A DNA stretch of 64,000 nucleotides. It comes from Laetiporus sulphureus 93-53 (Eukaryota; Basidiomycota; Agaricomycetes; Polyporales; Laetiporaceae). The notes below the pieces were generated by a model. The model was not told the DNA's origin. It made no database searches and was given only the letters and a program-made list of their open reading frames with translations. Positions 46,901 to 62,301 of the stretch are shown one piece after another (positions within the stretch are counted from its first letter, which is position 1; every line of letters starts with the position of its first letter). A program made the translations under genes and the position numbers. The stretch spans positions 345,560 through 409,559 of the forward strand of contig NW_024468524.1 in NCBI RefSeq assembly GCF_001632365.1. The letters are read 5' to 3'.

Positions 46901-47213
46901 ATCATCATGTGCAGCACGATGAGCGCCTTGAACACAACCTGGACGATGAAGTATGTCAACCGGGACATCAATAGTAGAGTTCAATCCTGCGCTCACCAAG
47001 ACATTCGGTTCACGGAACCTCGGAACCAATGCCCTGCACACATCATGGACTGCCCCGTCTTCAGACCAGGTGGCGGCAAGGATCGGATCCAAGTACTGAT
47101 GCGAACTTAATGAAGTGCCAGCACTTCCAATGAACATGAGAACATGCCTTGGCCTTCGGCGGGTTAGGCTTTGGCTTGCAAGCCCCTTTGACCGCCTTCT
47201 CGTAGCTTGACAT
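43994..47213 (-). CDS. AP180/CALM-type clathrin adaptor (YAP1801/1802 homologue)
   Basis: Eight exons (47213-47148, 47095-46997, 46938-46812, 46763-46447, 46396-46133, 46083-45933, 45883-45748, 45695-43994) join in phase to about 953 residues. An N-terminal ANTH domain binds PI(4,5)P2 (YEKAVKGACKPK, then FKALIVLHMMIRNG, NIQHYANYLDIRI and LVKDLLILFQACNEGVINVLEHYFEM). The C-terminal half is low-complexity (Gln, Pro, Asn, Gly, Ser). It carries NPF motifs (NPFG, NPFR, NPFP) for EH-domain proteins and about a dozen LxxQxTG-like motifs, the consensus of Prk1/Ark1 kinases. Known role: cargo and membrane link in clathrin-mediated endocytosis. Two introns appear to start with GC; one of them (46811-46764) is 48 nt and stop-free, so it could also be coding. 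Confidence 0.9.
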
Positions 47214-47625
47214 GCCTGCAGGGAGGGTGCGAGGACGAGCGGACGAGAGTCAGCGACAAAGGCGGTTGCAGAGCGTCGAGGTCACCGGTGGCGACGGTTC
47301 CCAATATGGCAAGCCCTCATAACGATGAATCTGAGTGAGAGGACCGCATCCGTTCCATCCAGTCTCCTCCAAGTTATTCCGCACGGAACATAATTCGTTG
47401 CGTGTCGCCCGACACGCTGCTAGAAAGATATCCTGCGAATTCGAACAATTTGCACGGTCGTGATCTATCTGCTGCGCATAATCCACTGCTGCTGCGCCTC
47501 ATCTATGTTCTCTCCTTTCCATCTCCTAGCCCTGGGTCTCTGTGCGTGAAGCTGCCACCATTCGGGCATCTAGTTTTTTTCGTCGTCTCCGTCGCCTCAT
47601 AGGCTGGCTTTTGGCGACACTCTCC
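47214..47625. promoter_or_regulatory. Divergent promoter between AP180 and GH47
   Basis: About 410 bp between two divergent start codons. No TATA word stands out. Short frames here are chance. Confidence 0.45.
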
Positions 47626-50616
<2,991 letters not shown>

Positions 50617-51240
50617 GGTCTCCGCGGTGCGCGGTGGGGCGCCACATCTCGTAAGATAGCGTACGTTTCTTCTTTGATCAGTCCGAAGATCCGAAGTTCA
50701 GATTCCGAACTTAACAGGGCTTTTCACGGCAGACAGACCGTTCGTCGGCATTCGCGAGCTTGGCAGCGGACGTTCCTCTGGCGAGATCGCTCTCGAGCGC
50801 GGTGATTGTGCATACGAGAAGGAGGTCATATGTGTACGGGCCACTAGACTGCGGTTGATACAGTGAGGGCGCCGATTGACTAGATATATCTTACACCGAT
50901 GATTGAGAGTCCTGATTATCTTGCCACCTGACCTTAGAGGCGCTTTTATGTATGAGGAATGATCGTATTATGTGTAGACCGTCTAGGTGTCTACCCCTGA
51001 GTGTGCGAGTGTTTTGAAGTGATCCGGCAAGGCGGGGGCGCTGCGCCCACTGGAGGACATTCTGCCTGAATTGGTGCCATCGGTCGGCATCAGCTGCCAG
51101 ATGTCCGGAAAAGATCGGTCCGCTCGTCCCCCTCAACAGAGCTTAGGAGTCGGCCGGGGCATATGAATATGAGCCTTCTCCACATTTTCCGCAGGCATTT
51201 CTTCTTCTCCACTCCCCGCCTCCACTATCGCTATCTGACC
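50617..51240. other. Intergenic between GH47 and glycerol kinase
   Basis: No gene recognised. An in-frame upstream ATG for glycerol kinase lies at 51163. Confidence 0.5.
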
Positions 51241-53362
51241 ATGCCTTCGCTCAGGCAAGGAGAGTTCGTCGGCTCCCTCGACTGTGGCACCACGTATGTC
51301 TCGTCGCGCTGCGGAGTCTTGTGCATCCCTAACCGAGTTGACACAGGTCCACTCGTTTTCTCATCTTCAACAAGCATGCGGACATCGTGGCTCAATACCA
51401 AATTGAATACCCACAGTATTACCCCGAGCCAGGGTGAGTTCGACGCGTCTTGACATTGTTATAACGCGTTTTTGATCTCTTCACTCGCAGATGGCACGAA
51501 CAGGAGGCGGACGAGATTGTGGAGAGTTGCGATGTGTGCATCACGAAAGCATGCGAGACCCTCGAAGAAGCAGGCTGGTCGAAGAACAGCATCAAAGTGA
51601 TCGGTGCGTCACTGATCTTCTCCCGTATCTTGTCACTGACACCGACTCTCACGCGCCGTGCTCGCAGGGATCACGAACCAGCGTGAGACCGCCGTCGCAT
51701 GGAGTCGCAAGACCGGCAAGCCCCTCTGCCGCGCCATCGTCTGGGACGATTCCAGGACGAAGAACACCGTCACACACTTTGAACATAAGATTGGTTACAT
51801 CGGTCTTGAGGTCGAGCCTGGAGTCATCCGGAAGGGCCAAGAGGGAGAGCACGCTCTAAAACAGCTGTCAGTGGGGTATTTTGAGACACTGTCGGTCACT
51901 ATGCTGAGCTACAGCTAGGACCGGCTTGCAGCTGTCAACCTACTTCTCCGCCATCAAGCTACGATGGATGATTGACCACCATGAAAATGTTAGAAAGGCA
52001 CACGAAGAAGACGACCTCCTTTTCGGAACGGTGGAATCCTGGATTGTCTATGTGAGTGCTCCGCATGCGGATTTCGCAGGGTCTTCGATGCGTTTACCAA
52101 ACTACCTTATTCTTTAGTGTTTGACTGGCGGTAAAGGACAAGGCTTGCATGTCACGGAAGTGACGAACGCATCCCGTACCCTCCTCATGAATCTCCACAC
52201 ACTACAATGGGACCCTATCCTCCTAGATTTCTTCGAGATCAAGCCATCGGTACTCCCCAAAATCGCTTCGTCCTCCGAGGTGTACGGCCAGGTGGCGTAC
52301 GGCGCGCTCAAGGGTGTGAAGATCGGCGGCCTCGTCGGAGACCAGCAGGGTGCCCTCGTCGGTAACAAGTGCCTGAAGCAAGGGGAAGCCAAATGCACTT
52401 ACGGCACCGGCGCATTCCTGTTGTTCTGCACAGGTGCCGATATCGTCTCGAGCGCGCACGGGTTGTTGAGCACGGTCGCGTACCAGAACGGGCCTGGTGC
52501 CAAGCCCGTTTATGCCCTGGAGGGATCCAGTGAGTCTACAACTCCTCGTACCCGTCAAGGCATGCAGGTGTTCATGGTGTATTGCAGTCGCCGTCGCTGG
52601 AAGCGCGATTAAGTGGTTGGTGTAATCCGCTACCGCTGCTGCGCTGGGATTTACTATCGCTGTCTCTCTACAGGTTGCGCGATTCTATGAAGATGATATC
52701 CTCCGCACCCGAAGTTAACACTCTTGCGGCATCGACACCCGAGACCGGCGGAATCTACTTCGTTCCCGCATTCTCAGGTCTGCTCGCACCATACTGGGAC
52801 CCCGGAGCAGGTGGCATGCTCATCGGTAACTCTGATCGTGATCATGTTTTTGTCAGCTGTTTGCTCATCGCCGTCCGCAGGCCTCTCCTCATATACCACG
52901 CCGGCGCACATCTGCCGAGCGACGCTGGAGGCAAACGCATATCAGACGCGCGAGATCCTCGAGAGCATGAAGCTCGACTCGAAGACGGAACTTAAGCACC
53001 TCATGGTCGACGGCGGCATGACAAATGGCGACATGGCGATGGAAATCCTCGCCGATGTCGGTGGTTTCACTGTCGTCCGGCCCGAGATGAGAGAGTGCGT
53101 GTCCCGTTTAAGTTTTTATTCTCCGCCTGCTGATCTGTTGCACCTTAGATCGACTGCATTGGGCTCCGCGCTCCTCGCGGGCTCCGCTGTGCGCCTGTTT
53201 GGGTGGGACATCAGCAAGCCTGAGACGCTTGCGGAGGTGAACACAAAGGGCACGCGCGAGTTCAAGCCCGATATGTCGGCGGAGACGCGCGAGCGCAAGT
53301 GGCTCGGGTGGAAGCGTGCGGTCGAGCGTTCTCTCGGGTGGGAGGAGGGCATTGACGAATGA
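51241..53362 (+). CDS. GUT1: Glycerol kinase
   Basis: Ten exons join in phase to 534 residues: 51241-51293, 51347-51433, 51491-51603, 51668-51866, 51919-52051, 52118-52529, 52588-52615, 52674-52825, 52881-53094, 53149-53362. FGGY-kinase landmarks: [14 protein letters not shown] (ATP site), [67 protein letters not shown] and [10 protein letters not shown]. Known role: ATP-dependent phosphorylation of glycerol to glycerol-3-phosphate in the cytosol. The length matches the non-membrane form. An upstream ATG at 51163 would add 26 residues (MNMSLLHIFRRHFFFS...), possibly a targeting peptide. I prefer 51241 because family similarity begins right after it. Confidence 0.95.
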
Positions 53363-54227
53363 CGCCGCCGGGCGCTGACCGCCCTCGCGCATGGCGAGAA
53401 CGTCGAGACGAAGGCGAGGGCGAAGTTATAGGTGGTAGGAAGGTATCGTAGGAATGCGATAGTGATATTGTAGCAAAATGTATTATCACGATATACCGAG
53501 CTGTACTTTGCTTTTGTGTATGATCTTCGGATGTGAGATATTGAAAGGGCTCAGAGAGCAGTAGCGGATCTTCACTTGTGCGTTTTGCGCTCTCTGAACA
53601 GTAATCAGCATGTTAGCAGTCATCTGACACGGCATTAGGAACACCTCACGTCGCTTCTACCATAGGAGATGGAGAGACGACAGCTGGCGCGTATAATTAG
53701 ACGCACCGTGATCGACGGAAGACATATGATTGTCTAGCATATATCGAGCTTTAGAAATAGACTTGGAGCTGGCGACCACGTAGCATATGGACTTTTTGAA
53801 AAAAGTACCGTATGAACACCCAGAGAAATAACTGGATTTGTAAGACGAATCGTCAGGCCTTTCGGCGCGCATATACCCAGTGATACGCACCGTTCTTCCA
53901 GGCTTCCAGCTGTGCGTTCTCCGCAGAAACTCACGATTGGAGAGCCTCAACTTGTAGCAATCAAAGGGGTATTTAGATATTAAATTAACTGTCGACTGAA
54001 TTTGAATAGTGATGGTCAGCGGTCAAGTTCAACGGCTGGAGAGAAGAGCTTGCTGCGATGTGCCAGACGCGAGCCACACCCACGTGACCGCGTTTGACAA
54101 CCGCATGCGGCACCTCGCGCGCGGGCGCCACGCTCGTCTCGAACTAAATCGTGCATGCTATTGTCGCTCCTCCTTCCTGCACGCGCTGCAGCCATTCATC
54201 ACTCCTTTGCTTCTTCAATGACTTTGG
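53363..54227. other. Intergenic, no gene recognised
   Basis: 3' flank of glycerol kinase and promoter of the kinase gene. A minus-strand frame at 53950-53657 lacks any support. Confidence 0.5.
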
Positions 54228-56925
54228 ATGTCTCTACCATGGAAGAAACGCAAGTCGCGCCTTCGCAAGCTGCTAAACGCGGGACTCGATGGAGACGACG
54301 ATGCTGAGGGTCTCGCACTGGACCGCATTCTGCACGGGCAAAGTGTCATTGGCAAGACTGGTGAGTCAAACGCATTATGGGTGTGCATTCTATAATTTAA
54401 AATGTGTATTTATGTAGCGAAGACTAATCAAGTTGATACACTGCGATTCTCTGACAAGGATCTGAATATGCTTGGTACGCTCGAATACGGCCAATACGGG
54501 ATCGTGCGTGAAATGCTCTTGTTGTAGTTGTCCATTTGAGTTATATTCTATTCTCAGATTGACGTTGTGACCTGCAAGCTGGACGGCCGCGTATACGTGC
54601 GCAAGTCGACAGAGAAGCGGTTCGCGATGAAGATCCATGACGTAGGTCAAACCACTTTGCTAATATATGGGGACTGACGCACGTAACCAGCAATGCTCTC
54701 CCCAATTTGAGCGCGACATCCTGTTGAAAGCGCGTAGAACGCAGACGAAATGGGCCCCGCATCTGCTGTGTGCGTTCCAGACGCCAACGCACCTCAATCT
54801 CGTGATGGACTACGCGGAAGCAGGCACGATGTCGGACGTCCTGGAGTCCAGCCCGTATGAAGGTAGGATACCTGAAGACGACCTCATGTGGTGGGCACCG
54901 CAGATCGTCAGTGCGATTGACTGGTGTCATTCGCAAGGCTTCGTACACCGGTAGGCTTCATTCGCTCCCAGTGCAGCTCATTCTCCCATGTCCCTCCTCC
55001 AGTGATATCAAGCCTAATAATTTTGTGCTCACTCCTACGTCGCACCTGATGCTGATTGACTTCGGCTCAGCAGCGCCGCTGCTCCCTCGACAGTCGGATG
55101 GCAGCCAGATGGTGCCCAAGCAACATTGCCTTGTCCCGTGTGGCACCTGCGATTACATCTCTCCAGAGATTCTCAAAGCACACGAAGAGGCTCTAGTAGA
55201 GATGGAGATGGCGGATGACATGTGTCCGCTCATAACTCCGGCAGACGTTGGCGGATACGGGCGCGAGACCGACTGGTGGAGCATGGGCGCCATGCTGTAC
55301 GAGATGGTGTATGGAGCTGCTCCGTTCTTTGCGAAGGAGATTCGCCAGACGTACGTAAAGATCGTTAATTACTATGTACGTCTATTCCTTCCTTGAATGA
55401 GCTGTATCACCGTGTATTTATCCTCTGACTACGAAACATTGCAGAAAAACCTTAAGCTTGATAAATCTGTTCTTATCTCATCACATCTACAAGATCTCTT
55501 GAAGCGGTACGTTCATGGACTTCATACACACACTACGCCGTCTCATGTCTCGACAGGCTGCTGACGGACGCAGAGCTGCGGCTCGGCCGTTGCAGCATAG
55601 ATGATTTGAAAATGCACCGTTTCTTCCAAGGTACGGAGTGGTCCAGCCTTCATCACAGTGAGCATCACTATTATTCAGCAACGTGAATTGTTAGTAATCT
55701 GACCCTGTGATCTCCCCGCACAGAACAACCACCAACTAACCTTCATTTACCGCAGTTTACATACTCAGCGCCAGTACATCCCGAGGACGTACCTCATGCA
55801 TGTTCTCCACCAGACGCGTCACAGTCTCGGGCGTACGCATTCTCAGCCTTGTTTCAGTCGTCGCCCATCCCCGGTCAAGGTAGTCCCCCTGAAACATCCC
55901 ATGCGGTTGGGAGTGCGAACGCCCCTGGAGGTCGCTCGATACTACGCGAGCAGCCTCTTGCCTCATTCATCGGTTTCTCCTGGGGCCCCGCGAGAGACGC
56001 GTTCAAGCACACGAACAAGGACCCGCTGCCGCAAGATCAGCCTGTCCTGAACACGCCTCGTCCGCTCCGTCGCTCTGTGCCAGCTACGCCCTTCCCTCGC
56101 ATTCCTCTCGAGCGTGGCGACGGAACGCCAAATGTCCCGCGCTATCCGTTCGCCACGCCGATGCGGCCGAACAGGGACGCGCCATTCCACACATTGCCTC
56201 GTGCAAGCACCGTCCGCCGCACGGTACAGCGTCGAGCCGTCTCCGACCGCGAGGCCATGAAGCAGCTCGTGAGCTGCGTTGGCATGAGTGCGCGGAAGCG
56301 TGTGCTCGAGAGCGGACGCAAACCGCGCATCCTCACTTCGGCCAGTCGCTCATCGCCGTTGAAGGAGCTCCGCTTCGACAGCTCCGTCGTTGTCGTGAGC
56401 GCGGCGGGCGCGGTGTCGTACAAGCTCGAGTCTGTGACGCAGTCTGACAGCACGTTCATCACGTCGCTCCTGTCGGGCTCAGGCTCGGGCTCGAGCGAAA
56501 GGCTTGCCCAGGGTGCCCTTGGAGAGGATGATGGCGGGATGGACGGCGAGTCGGATTCTGACCTCCCGTCCAGTCCGAGCCCGAGCCCTAGACCGGGGTC
56601 TGCCCAGTCAACGATGTCGAAGAGAAGCAGGAGCCGTTCATCCACGACCTCGAGCTCCCACTCGCGGGGAAGCCAGGGTAGCATCCAACCGACAGAGATG
56701 ATCAAGCGACCTTTCTCTCCTCCCATCTCATTACCGCCGCTTTGGAGGCCGAAGTCGCCATTGCCACCGCAAAAATCCCATCTAGACATCTTTACAGCAG
56801 ACCTTGCTCTGTCGGATGCCACTCTGAATGGCTTTGATCGGAGATACGCTAAATTGATGGAGGATATCTCACGAACGGAGCGTCGGCTGCAGAAAATCTC
56901 CACGAAATTCTGCAACAAGGACTAG
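54228..56925 (+). CDS. AGC-like serine/threonine kinase (basidiomycete type)
   Basis: Eight exons (54228-54360, 54418-54503, 54558-54641, 54691-54950, 55003-55375, 55445-55506, 55557-55657, 55724-56925) join in phase to 766 residues. The kinase domain begins with LGTLEYGQYG (glycine loop) and includes RFAMKIHD (ATP-binding Lys), HRDIKPNNF (catalytic loop, about residue 188), DFGSAAPLL, CGTCDYISPEIL and ETDWWSMGAMLYEMVYGAAPFF. The GTCDYISPEIL segment and the layout resemble DMPK/NDR-like AGC kinases. The C-terminal 330 residues hold GFSWGPARDAF, Ser/Pro-rich low complexity and a terminal helix that may form a coiled coil. An AGC hydrophobic motif is not clear. Substrates are unknown; similar kinases are common in Agaricomycetes. 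Confidence 0.88.
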
Positions 56926-57104
56926 GCTGGTGCATCTATATTCTGATATGCAGTATGTAGAGTTAACTAGATGCTTGGACACGCGATATCTTGCCTAGGA
57001 AGACCGGACTTTCTTCAGCTATGACTAATTCGATAATGCGATTCCTGCTGTGATGGCTGCACTCTCCGAAGGATATGCATGGATGCCCAGAATGTGAATG
57101 AACG

Positions 57105-59594
57105 TCATCGACCGAATTTCTTCAGCGGGTCCGACTTTTTCCTGCCCCTTCCAGCACTTCCGCCTCGCCCCCCTCTGCCTCTGCCTCTGCCACGTCCGCG
57201 ACCGCGGCCACTATTTTTGACGAACGGAACAAAGCCGACGTCTCCGTTCGCGTTGCCTGTCTGCGCTTCGACAACCTGTTCTGAGCCTGGAACAGGTGCA
57301 ATGCGCGGCAGCAGATATTTTGGCACATGCTTCATATGTGGTTGGACACGGGTTGGGTGCAGTGACTTGTCGTGCCGGAGATATTCGAGATCGTTCGGAT
57401 TGTCTTCGAAATGTGCCTACGCGTGGTTTATCAGTGAGACATAGCTCCTTCCTGAATGGCACGGACCTACCTTGAGCTTGTCCGAATTGAGTATCTCCGC
57501 CTTCAGCTCCTTGATCCTGGCCTCCTTGATGGCGCTCCTCGTGACAGCCCGGAGCGCATCCTCCATGCGATACCTGAACGCCTCCACCTGCTTCATATCG
57601 AATTTGTACTCTTTGATCTGGCTACCACGCGCCGCCTGCTCGCGCTCAATCCGCTCAAACACCTTCTCATCCTCCTTGGCACTCTGCAGACCCCCGACCA
57701 CCTTGTTCTTGCCCCACTGATCGCGCGGCACGACGAAGGAGAGCGCCATGCCTGTCCGCCCTGCACGGGCCGTGCGGCCTACGCGATGCGTGTACGCACG
57801 TGCTGAGGAAGGAAGGTCGAAGTTGATGACGCAGGACACGTCGATGAAGTCCACACCGCGCGACACGCCGTACTCGGCGTCGGTTTTTCGGCGATGCTTT
57901 CGCTTGTTCGATTTTGAGGACTTCTTTGTTTCCGGCGATTCGACTGGTCGCTTGCGCTTCGTCGAGGAGCGGGACGCGGACGGCTCGTCTGCGTCCTGAT
58001 TTCCCGTGTCTTCCTGTTGTGGCGGAGGTTCCCGCTGCGTGGTGATGACTGCATGAAATTAGCGCATCACAAGGTACCACTCTGCTCTTGCGAACGTACA
58101 CTCTTCATCGTCATCATTTTTTCCTGCATCTTCGTTCTGCTCTTCCTCTTCCTCTTGCACATCCTCAGAATCGTGCTCCATACGGCCAGTGCTCTCGTCA
58201 GAGGCTATTATATAGTCATAGACGCCCTTGTTGAATTCCTGTACGGTATGGTACCTGGCAGCAGGTGAGCGATAGATACCAGTATATACGCATTAAACGT
58301 ACCGGGAGTTGAGCGGCAGCTCCGAGTTCAGGACACAGCTCTTGATCGAGAACTGCTCCAGGAAGAGCTTCAAGCGATAACACCGATCGACGTCGTTCAC
58401 GAAGAGGATACATTTTCCCTTGATGAGCTTCAACTTGAGGATGACGTAGGTCAGCAGGAACTTGTCGACCTCTGAACACCTAGAGGTTAACGAGGTCATT
58501 AAACAGGCATATAGATCGATTTCATTTCGCATACCGGACAGAGTATTGTGTCAAATTTGCTGCTTCATCCTCGTCTTCTTCCAGTCTTAGAATAGCCTAA
58601 GTCATCCATGAAATTCTGTCAATCAGAGCCATACAAGTCATCAGACGCACAGGATTTCGTAGAGCGAGACCCTTGAGAGCTTCGACGTCCTCCGTCATGG
58701 TCGCACTCATTAAGAAGGACTGGAAGACCTTAGGCAGATACCCTCCGTTGAAGATCTGTCTCACGTCCTCATCGTGCCCATACGATAAAATCAAGTCCGC
58801 CTCGTCAATCACAAGTGTGTCCAGAGACTCGAGCGATAGAGTCTTATATCAAGAGAATTAGACAACGACCGGACCCATAGACAGAGAGACACACCTTCGA
58901 TTGCAACAGCGCCAGGGCGCGTGAAGGTGTTGCGATGACAATATCTGGTCGGTCCGACAACAACGTTCTGGCTTTCGAGAATTAACGAGGAGGACACGAA
59001 ATGTTACGTGCATGTGACCTCACCTCTGTAATTGATTTGATGTTCCCGCAGATATGTTGGCCACGATAACCTCCTTGTCGCAATAGGCCAGAAGTCCGCG
59101 GAGTTGAGTCGAAACTTGCTCGGCGAGCTCACGAGTGGGTACAAGGATAAGAGCTCGTGTGGCTTGTCTAGAAGCATCCTCGGCAGGAATATTCTACGAG
59201 GGGGTCGTCTCAGCATATGTATCCACTGTGGAGCCACCCGATGAGAAATGCACTTCGACGGTGCATGCATCCCGGGTTGACTGAATGCAAAGCAACCATT
59301 CGATGTGTGACGGAGATAAGACAAACTCAGAGTGATGAGCCCATGCATACCCACAGCTTTAGCGTTCAAGATTTTTTGCACGGCCGGAATGCAGTATGCG
59401 GCAGTCTTTCCACTTCCCGTACGTGCTCTCGCGAGAATGTCGCGATTTTCAAACGCAATCGGGATTGCCTTCGTTTGCACAATAGTTGGCCGCGAGAACC
59501 CCATGTCCGCGAGTGCTCGCAACAAACGAGCATCCAGTATGTGAGAGAAAGAGGCGAAGCTAGCTTTCGAGTCTACCAGACGTGCATCAGGCAT
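57105..59594 (-). CDS. DBP9: DEAD-box RNA helicase DBP9 (DDX56)
   Basis: Nine exons join in phase to 652 residues: 59594-59355, 59193-59024, 58967-58895, 58842-58651, 58596-58535, 58479-58303, 58254-58100, 58048-57471, 57416-57105. SF2 motifs in order: [16 protein letters not shown] (Q motif), ARTGSGKT (I), PTRELAEQV (Ia), VIDEADLIL (II, DEAD), LMSATM (III), [10 protein letters not shown] and [13 protein letters not shown] (VI). An acidic/basic insert ([17 protein letters not shown], then KRKRP and SNKRKHRRK) lies between motifs IV and V, as in Dbp9. The C-terminus is an RG repeat tail and basic end. Known role: 60S ribosomal subunit assembly in the nucleolus. It is divergent from the zf-HIT gene with 376 bp between starts. 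Confidence 0.93.
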
Positions 59595-59970
59595 GGCTGC
59601 AGCGAGCTTAGGTCAAAGACCGATTTTGTGAAATCCAGCGGCAGTAGTTTCAGAGAGTAAATTTAGTGCGGACGAGTTACGTGTGCAGTCGCGAGTCGGT
59701 ATGCAAGCTGTTAGACTTCAGAGAGATTTTCAGCGGCGAGTACAGAGCAAGGAGGGACTTTCCATTCTTGGGTGCCGATCATCTCACCACGTGTTGGACG
59801 CGTGAGACGAAGACACCACGGTCACGCAAGGCCACGCCGCGTCCTTAATTCGATGCGCCACAAGTATTCCTGCTAGATTCTCCTGCCAGTACCCTTTGGG
59901 CGGCCTGAATCCTATATGAAGCAGCAGCTCAAAGTGGCTCGTATCATTTAAAACTTCTCTAGAATCCGAA
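59595..59970. promoter_or_regulatory. Shared divergent promoter of DBP9 and the zf-HIT gene
   Basis: The 376 bp between two divergent ATGs leave little room for separate promoters. No clear TATA word seen. Confidence 0.5.
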
Positions 59971-61682
59971 ATGTCGTCACAAGAGCTATCAGTAGAAATA
60001 TCCACAAAACCCGCGGAAGCTGTCAGTGCTATCCCGTGTGCGATGTGAGTGAGGTTCAACTTGATGCTTTTTCAAGCGTGCTAATTGCTGACAGCTGTCG
60101 GAGACAGTTCTCGAAGTACACATGCCCCGGATGCAATGTACCATACTGCTCTCTGACATGTTTTCGATCTGAGGTGAGTACAAGAGGAATCGCTATCGTA
60201 GCCCTGCACGATGCTGAGAAGTTTTATGTCGTACGCAGGCTCATGCGGAGTGTTCAGAATCATTCTACCGCAAGGAAATCGAGTCTGATGTCCGCAGCGC
60301 CCCGTCAAAGACTGCCGAGGAGAGGCAAAAGATGATGGAGCTGCTGAAGCATTTCGAGGAGGATTCTATGGACGACAGTGTCCTGGGAGCGCTTCAGGGA
60401 GAGGAGGATGAAGATGGTGGTACTGATTTGGCGGAGAGGGTTGGCGGACTTGATCTTGGTAGGTATACCTATTTACCTTGGACACTACTCACGAATACGT
60501 CACAGACTCGGCATCCTATGATGAACTATGGGCTGCGCTCACTCCTGAGGAACGCGGGAAGTTCTCAAAGGCCTTGAGTGACCCGAATAGTGAACTTGCC
60601 AAGCAGTTGTTGACAAGCGAAGAACTGAAGCAAGAACTCATTGAGCCGTGGTGGGAGTCACCTTCGGACGCTGAATTAAACGAATCCAAGCCAACCGCTG
60701 CTTCCCGTAATCTTCAAAAGAGAAAATATGGAAAGCTACCCGACATCATTGAGGTTCCACCTTCCATCATCAGCACCTCGCAATCGCCGGGCAAAGTCCC
60801 TTTGCTGCTCTACAATCTCTGCGCAATCTGGTAAGTCAACATCTTCACCGCTACTCATGCCAAACTGGAGCTCACATATGTAGTAGCATAACCTATGCGT
60901 ATCTTAACCGCTACTTCTCCACGTCGCCACTGTCAATGATGGCTCCAAATAGCCCGGAGCGTGCGGAAGCACGGCGCCTTGTGGCTCAGCTGATTCCCTT
61001 CCTGATAGATCGCAAGTCTCAGCTGGTGCACCCAACGCTCTCTAGTGTCGTCACAGACCTATGGTCACGGTTCACACCGGTAATGTACCATCCCAGCCTT
61101 TTCAGAGTTATTATTGAGCTGAGTGTTTTCTTCATTACATACGGACAGGGGGAGATGACTCCTGCCTTTTTCGCCCTCCTACTACGTGATTCTTCGACGC
61201 TTTTACGGCCTTCTACAGTGGTAGAGCTAGGTGATGCAATTCAAGGATCCAGTTCTAATGCGCTGGGCGGAAGTGTGTCTCGTGATTTGGAAGGTCACCC
61301 CAATGCAAATACACTGCGCGCCTTATCCGATTTATCCACGCTTTTCAGCGGACCTACGCACTCATCGTCGTCCGCATCTTCTGCGTCGTCCTCAGCACCT
61401 TTAAGAGTGGCTACGAAACCCATTGCCGCGACGAACAAGCACATTCATGTTGCGCACAAGCTGACTTTCTACGCTGCACATGTCCTCAGCGTGCCTCCAC
61501 TTCTGCTGCGTGCGCTTGCGGATGAAACTGCCCGCCGTGCAGATGTCGTGGCTCGGGAAGGCTTGGATGTGCAGAGCGGAAGTACCAGTACCCAACGTTC
61601 AGCAGGAGTGCTACCTGGAGACGGCGCTCAAGCTGTTGGGCAGGGCGGTGCGGGCCGAGTCCGGATTGAAGAATTGACGTGA
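59971..61682 (+). CDS. HIT-type zinc-finger protein (ZNHIT2-like)
   Basis: Exons 59971-60044, 60095-60173, 60239-60458, 60506-60830 and 60884-61682 join in phase to 498 residues. The zf-HIT finger is CAIC...YTCPGC...YCSLTCFRSEAHAEC (about residues 23-57), with paired Cys and the closing H/C. An acidic segment and YDELWAALTPEERGKFSKAL follow, as in ZNHIT2 proteins, then a leucine-rich region and a Ser-rich tract. Known role of ZNHIT2-like proteins: a partner of the R2TP/Rvb helicase assembly machinery, for example in U5 snRNP and other complex assembly. The segment 61080-61148 has GT-AG ends, is 69 nt and stop-free, so it may be an intron (then 475 residues). Confidence 0.8.
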
Positions 61683-62301
61683 TGGTATGTACTGTAATAT
61701 TCCCGTCGCACACGCTGTAATCGCACTTCTCCTGATGAAATGCATGCAAACTAGTTCTAGTTTCTAAACTTTCCTGTTTCTACCTCCCGATTCGCCCACA
61801 TGCTCAATATCCGTCTGATAACTGTGTATAACATTCATGTCTGGAGAACTTTCAAGTACTTTCGATGATGGTTCTTTACGATAAGCACAGACGCCCCATG
61901 TACGCAATGTTATAAACCACGGCATTGGAGCCGTGTCCATTCCGTGCCAATGCTCGCTACACAGGTCAATGTCGGTAATAGTGCTGCAGTGTTACATAAG
62001 GTCAGCGATATGTCTCACTATGAATACAACCAGAATGCGCAAGAATTCATGCTACGCCGAAATACATAGAGAGGGCGCCATGTTTAGACTGTTGAAGCCG
62101 GAAAATGAGGCGAAGCACTGTCGTCGATGGTTTGTCGCGGGTCTATAGGTGAGCTGTGCCCTCTTCGGTTTGTATAGTCTCACGTGTATGACGACATCGC
62201 AGTCATGACCCGAATGCAATCGCTATAAACGTGGAATTGTCGGATGTTAAGGTGCTGGGTACTGAAGAATGATTTTTTTTCTCTGCACGACCTACCCCGA
62301 G
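61683..62301. other. Intergenic, no gene recognised
   Basis: 3' flank of the zf-HIT gene running into the decarboxylase relic. Confidence 0.5.
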
